Of a DNA stretch of 64,000 nucleotides, positions 62,601 through 64,000 are shown one piece after another. The position numbers and the translations under genes were made by a program. The notes below the pieces were generated by a model. The model had not been told where the DNA came from. It was given only the letters and a program-made list of their open reading frames with translations, and made no database searches. Source of the stretch: Bombus terrestris (taxonomy: Eukaryota > Arthropoda > Insecta > Hymenoptera > Apidae); NCBI RefSeq assembly GCF_910591885.1, contig NW_025963581.1:434001-498000 (forward strand), given 5' to 3'. The first letter of the stretch is position 1. Every line of letters starts with the position of its first letter.

Positions 62601-64000
62601 CGTGGGACAACGTGGGACAACGTGGGCCAACGTGGGACAACGTGGGACAACGTGGGACAACGTGGGACACCGTTGGACACCGTGGGACAACGTGGGACAA
62701 CGTGGGACAACGTGGGACAACGTGGGACAACGTGGGACAACGTAGGACAACGTGGGACAACGTGGGACACCGTTGGACATCGTTGGACAACGTGGGACAT
62801 CGTGGGACAACGTGGGACAACGTGGGACAACGTGGGACAACGTGGGACACCGTTGGACTTCGTTGGACACCGTGGGACAACGTGGGACAACGTGGGACAC
62901 CGTTGGACACCGTTGGACATCGTTGGACACCGTTGGACACCGTGGGACAACGTGGGACAACGTGGGACAACGTGGGACAACGTGGGACAACGTGGGACAA
63001 CGTGGGCCAACGTGGGACAACGTGGGACACCGTTGGACACCGTTGGACACCGTTGGACACCGTTGGACATCGTTGGACATCGTTGGACATCGTTGGACAC
63101 CGTTGGACACCGTTGGACACCGTTGGACACCGTTGGACATCGGTTTACATCGTGGGACACCGTTGGACACCGTTGGACATCGTTGGACACCGTTGGACAC
63201 CGTGGGACAACGTGGGACAACGTGGGACAACGTGGGACACCGTTGGACACCGTTGGACACCGTGGGACAACGTGGGACAACGTGGGACAACGTGGGACAA
63301 CGTGGGACAACGTGGGACAACGTAGGACAACGTGGGACAACGTGGGACACCGTTGGACATCGTTGGACAACGTGGGACATCGTGGGACAACGTGGGACAA
63401 CGTGGGACAACGTGGGACAACGTGGGACACCGTTGGACATCGTTGGACACCGTGGGACAACGTGGGACAACGTGGGACACCGTTGGACACCGTTGGACAT
63501 CGTTGGACACCGTTGGACACCGTGGGACAACGTGGGACAACGTGGGACAACGTGGGACAACGTGGGACAACGTGGGACAACGTGGGACAACGTGGGACAA
63601 CGTGGGACAACGTGGGACACCGTTGGACACCGTGGGACACCGTTGGACACCGTTGGACATCGTTGGACATCGTTGGACATCGTTGGACACCGTTGGACAC
63701 CGTTGGACACCGTTGGACACCGTTGGACATCGGTTTACATCGTGGGACACCGTTGGACACCGTTGGACATCGTTGGACACCGTTGGACACCGTGGGACAA
63801 CGTGGGACAACGTGGGACAACGTGGGACACCGTTGGACACCGTTGGACAACGTGGGACAACGTGGGACAACGTGGGACAACGTGGGACAACGTGGGACAA
63901 CGTGGGACAACGTGGGACAACGTGGGACAACGTGGGACATCGTGGGACAACGTGGGACAACGTGGGACAACGTGGGACAACGTGGGACATCGTTGGACAC
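62310..64000 (+). repeat. Continuation of the higher-order repeat at +5,950 bp, running off the window
   Basis: Collinear with 56360-58050. CAACGTGGGC (57058 and 63008), CTTCGTTGGA (56908 and 62858), CATCGGTTTA (57188 and 63138; 57778 and 63728) and CATCGTTGGA (58038 and 63988) all fit. It holds to the last base, so the array continues to the right. Confidence 0.88.

Larger units (their letters stand above)
1..64000 (+). repeat. 10-bp satellite array, consensus CAACGTGGGA, filling the whole window
   Basis: Every base belongs to a head-to-tail 10-bp unit. The plus strand is G-rich and all units share one orientation. The consensus CAACGTGGGA dominates. Frequent variants are CACCGTTGGA, CATCGTTGGA and CACCGTGGGA; less frequent ones are CATCGTGGGA, CATCGGTGGA, CAACGTTGGA and CACCTTTGGA. 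Variation concentrates at unit position 3 (A, C or T) and position 7 (G or T). The unit phase shifts by one base only three times (1351, 18360, 27089). The array begins and ends inside repeat units, so neither edge is present. Runs of consensus alternate with short clusters of the T-containing units in long, recurring orders, which is higher-order repeat organisation. I do not recognise it as a named satellite family. The call of tandem repeat is certain; host and chromosomal location are unknown. Confidence 0.99.
47103..64000 (+). repeat. Domain B of the array: CATCGGTTTA / CACCGCTGGA variant set
   Basis: From here new unit variants appear that I find nowhere upstream. CATCGGTTTA occurs at 48468, 49058, 50038, 50628, 51328, 53878, 54988, 55458, 57188, 57778, 58428, 59128, 60238, 60708, 63138 and 63728. 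CACCGCTGGA occurs at 47808, 52998, 53228, 55348, 56538, 60598, 61788 and 62488. CAACGTAGGA is far more frequent than upstream. Markers common in domain A (AAACATGGAA, CACCGTTGAA, CACCTTTGGA) are absent. Older CATCGGTGGA units persist at six positions, so both states coexist. Confidence 0.85.

Noticed and set aside
1..64000. CRISPR array
   Set aside because: No alternation of a 20-40 bp repeat with unique spacers; every segment is the same 10-bp unit.
1..64000. Telomeric repeat
   Set aside because: The unit has a GGG tract but is 10 bp, contains a CpG and does not resemble the TTAGGG, TTAGG or TTTAGGG families. It also carries long ordered variants, unlike telomerase products.
1..64000. CENP-B box or known centromeric satellite
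   Set aside because: No TTCG-N4-A-N2-CGGG type motif is present and the unit is far shorter than the nucleosome-length satellites. A centromeric role cannot be excluded but nothing in the sequence supports it.
1..64000. Ribosomal, tRNA or other RNA genes, transposons, or inverted repeats
   Set aside because: No stretch departs from the 10-bp unit and no unit occurs in reverse orientation, so there is no room for such elements.
1..64000. Whole array as a pure assembly artefact
   Set aside because: The ordered, nested marker variants with whole-unit length differences and private mutations look like genuine evolutionary history. Copy number and the exact joins could still be wrong and need read-level support.

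Overview
The window contains no recognisable gene. All 64,000 bases are one uninterrupted satellite (minisatellite-type) array of about 6,400 head-to-tail copies of a 10-bp unit with consensus CAACGTGGGA. All copies lie in the same orientation, and the array runs off both window ends, so its true length and flanks are unknown. I see no unique-sequence island, RNA gene, transposon, inversion or CRISPR spacer pattern. An array this long with nested higher-order structure points to a eukaryotic nuclear genome (heterochromatin, subtelomere, centromere-like region, or a sex or B chromosome). The species cannot be read from the sequence.

The units fall into a few families: CAACGTGGGA (majority), CACCGTTGGA, CATCGTTGGA, CACCGTGGGA and CATCGTGGGA. 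A set of rare marker units (CATCGGTGGA, CATCGGTTTA, CACCTTTGGA, CAACGTAGGA, CAACGTGAGA, AAACATGGAA, AACCATGGAA, CACCGTTGAA, CACCGTTGCA, CAAGGTGGGA, CACCGTGGTA, CACCGCTGGA) makes it possible to trace copies. They show a mosaic of nested, recent duplications: 1.3 kb blocks at 1-3.5 kb; a 5.1 kb block at 1.35-6.46 kb repeated at 27.1-32.1 kb; a 1.82 kb tandem pair at 6.8-10.5 kb; a 3.10 kb tandem pair at 9.5-15.7 kb; a superblock of about 8-9 kb (12.6-21.3 and 22.2-30.0 kb); a 0.69 kb pair with an expanded pure run at 20.8-22.1 kb; a 4.2 kb pair at 34.6-42.75 kb; and a 5.25 kb pair at 53.7-61.9 kb whose second copy carries an extra 0.70 kb tandem duplication. Nearly all size differences between copies are whole multiples of 10 bp. 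Only three units are 9 bp long, and all three are copies of one event.

The array splits into two variant domains. From 1 to about 47.1 kb (domain A) the reverse strand has no stop codon in any frame. From about 47.8 kb to the end (domain B) new markers appear (CATCGGTTTA, CACCGCTGGA) and CAACGTAGGA becomes frequent.

The very long open frames on both strands follow from a 10-bp period and a stop-free unit. They are not called as genes. Physical properties worth testing are one CpG per 10 bp with almost no CpG decay, regularly spaced GGG tracts that just satisfy the quadruplex rule, a helical-pitch period, and dense matches to short transcription-factor cores. Copy relationships were judged by eye from marker-unit positions, not by alignment.
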